Source: JAAYGT01 sp050252075
GTDB lineage: Bacteria; Pseudomonadota; Gammaproteobacteria; Burkholderiales; Burkholderiaceae_B
Direction of reading: 5' to 3'
Length of the DNA: 31,766 nucleotides
Assembly (NCBI GenBank): GCA_050252075.1
Contig: JBFWLP010000031.1
Span: forward strand, 1-31,766
The position numbers were made by a program, and so were the translations under genes. Of the stretch, positions 31,442 to 31,766 are shown in pieces (the stretch's first letter is position 1; every line of letters starts with the position of its first letter). The notes below the pieces were generated by a model, which searched no databases, was not told the origin of the DNA, and saw only the letters and a program-made list of their open reading frames with translations.

Positions 31442-31493
31442 TTCGTTCGACAAGCACGCTCGTGGCGTTGACACGAACAATTCATTTCGTTCG
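31442..31493. repeat. Direct repeat TTCGTTCG, 44 bp apart, in the ehuB leader
   Basis: TTCGTTCG occurs at 31442-31449 and at 31486-31493, an offset of 44 bp or about four helical turns, between the proposed ehuB promoter and its start codon. It could be a tandem regulator site; no regulator can be assigned. Confidence 0.35.
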
Positions 31494-31510
31494 CAATCAT
31501 GACTCAACGA

Positions 31511-31540
31511 ATCATAACCTAATTAATTATTTCAGTTCAA
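31511..31540 (-). promoter_or_regulatory. Possible sigma-70 promoter of ehuBCDA
   Basis: On the minus strand, -35 TTGAAC (31535-31540) and -10 TATGAT (31511-31516) with an 18-bp AT-rich spacer. Four and five of six bases match consensus. It would give a leader of about 85 bases. Confidence 0.5.
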
Positions 31541-31628
31541 ATTAATATGAAAGGAATGATCTGTTGCGATCCTGCGCAGCAGCCGCCAAAAACCGGATGA
31601 AAGGATCTGGAGCCGTGGCCCGGAAGGC

Positions 31629-31766
31629 TCAGGAATTGTGGCCCAGCAGTTCGGGGCGGTGCAGGAAATAGCCTTGCGCGAAGTCGATGTTCAGGTCGAG
31701 CAGCTTGCGCAATACGGCGTCGTTCTCCACAAACTCGGCCACGGTTTTTACGTTCTTGGCATGGGC
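31629..31766 (-). CDS. EAL-domain (c-di-GMP phosphodiesterase-type) protein, C-terminal 45 residues
   Basis: The window holds only the last 45 codons, ending TGA at 31629-31631. Translation gives HAKNVKTVAEFVENDAVL followed by LLDLNIDFAQGYFLHRPELL. TVAEFVE and D(F/Y)AQGY are the last two conserved blocks of EAL domains. Upstream domains and catalytic EAL motif are outside the window, so activity cannot be judged. It reads toward ehuB but 206 bp separate them, with a candidate ehuB promoter between. Confidence 0.85.
   Translation of the reverse strand, partial: AHAKNVKTVAEFVENDAVLRKLLDLNIDFAQGYFLHRPELLGHNS

Overview
The window looks like a chromosomal segment of a halotolerant betaproteobacterium, most likely Alcaligenaceae (Bordetella/Achromobacter/Pusillimonas side). 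This is inferred from moderately high GC, a short BpH3-type H-NS protein, a nitrilase-tldD pair, many periplasmic-binding-protein ABC transporters and a complete ectoine/hydroxyectoine locus. No rRNA, tRNA or CRISPR array was seen, and no gene-free stretch exceeds about 230 bp.

Left part (1-19.5 kb): accessory transport and catabolism modules. In order: the 3' part of a NicX-like iron dioxygenase (+); a type-I-secretion/S-layer-like protein and a GlxA-type AraC regulator (-); a divergent spermidine/putrescine-type ABC transporter ending in a proline-racemase-family enzyme (+), whose ATPase gene is frameshifted; a seven-gene operon on the minus strand (GntR regulator, AapJQMP amino-acid transporter, class V aminotransferase, threonine-aldolase-like lyase); a REP-associated tyrosine transposase (RAYT, +); an NDP-forming acyl-CoA synthetase (-); and an asparaginase (+).

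Nearly every boundary between transcription units in this part carries a cluster of a 17-bp repeat, TTTGGGGTCAGAGTAAA, arranged as head-to-head inverted units. Six clusters occur, two of them flanking the RAYT gene. In every head-to-head cluster the innermost pair differs by the same T/C change, so one DNA strand folds with a G-T wobble and the other with an A-C mismatch. Several clusters run into coding sequence and supply C-terminal tails or stop codons to unrelated proteins. This repeat/transposase system is the most interesting content of the window.

Right part (19.5-31.8 kb): no copies of the repeat. It holds a DUF4136-type lipoprotein, an H-NS-family protein, a nitrilase-family amidase and TldD, closed by two tandem terminators. 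Then comes ectR-ectA-ectB-ectC-ectD (+), which makes ectoine and 5-hydroxyectoine, driven by a near-consensus sigma-70 promoter with an inverted repeat in its spacer. It converges on ehuB-ehuC-ehuD-ehuA (-), the ectoine/hydroxyectoine uptake system. Together they give synthesis, hydroxylation and recovery of compatible solutes. The window ends in the C-terminus of an EAL-domain protein (-).
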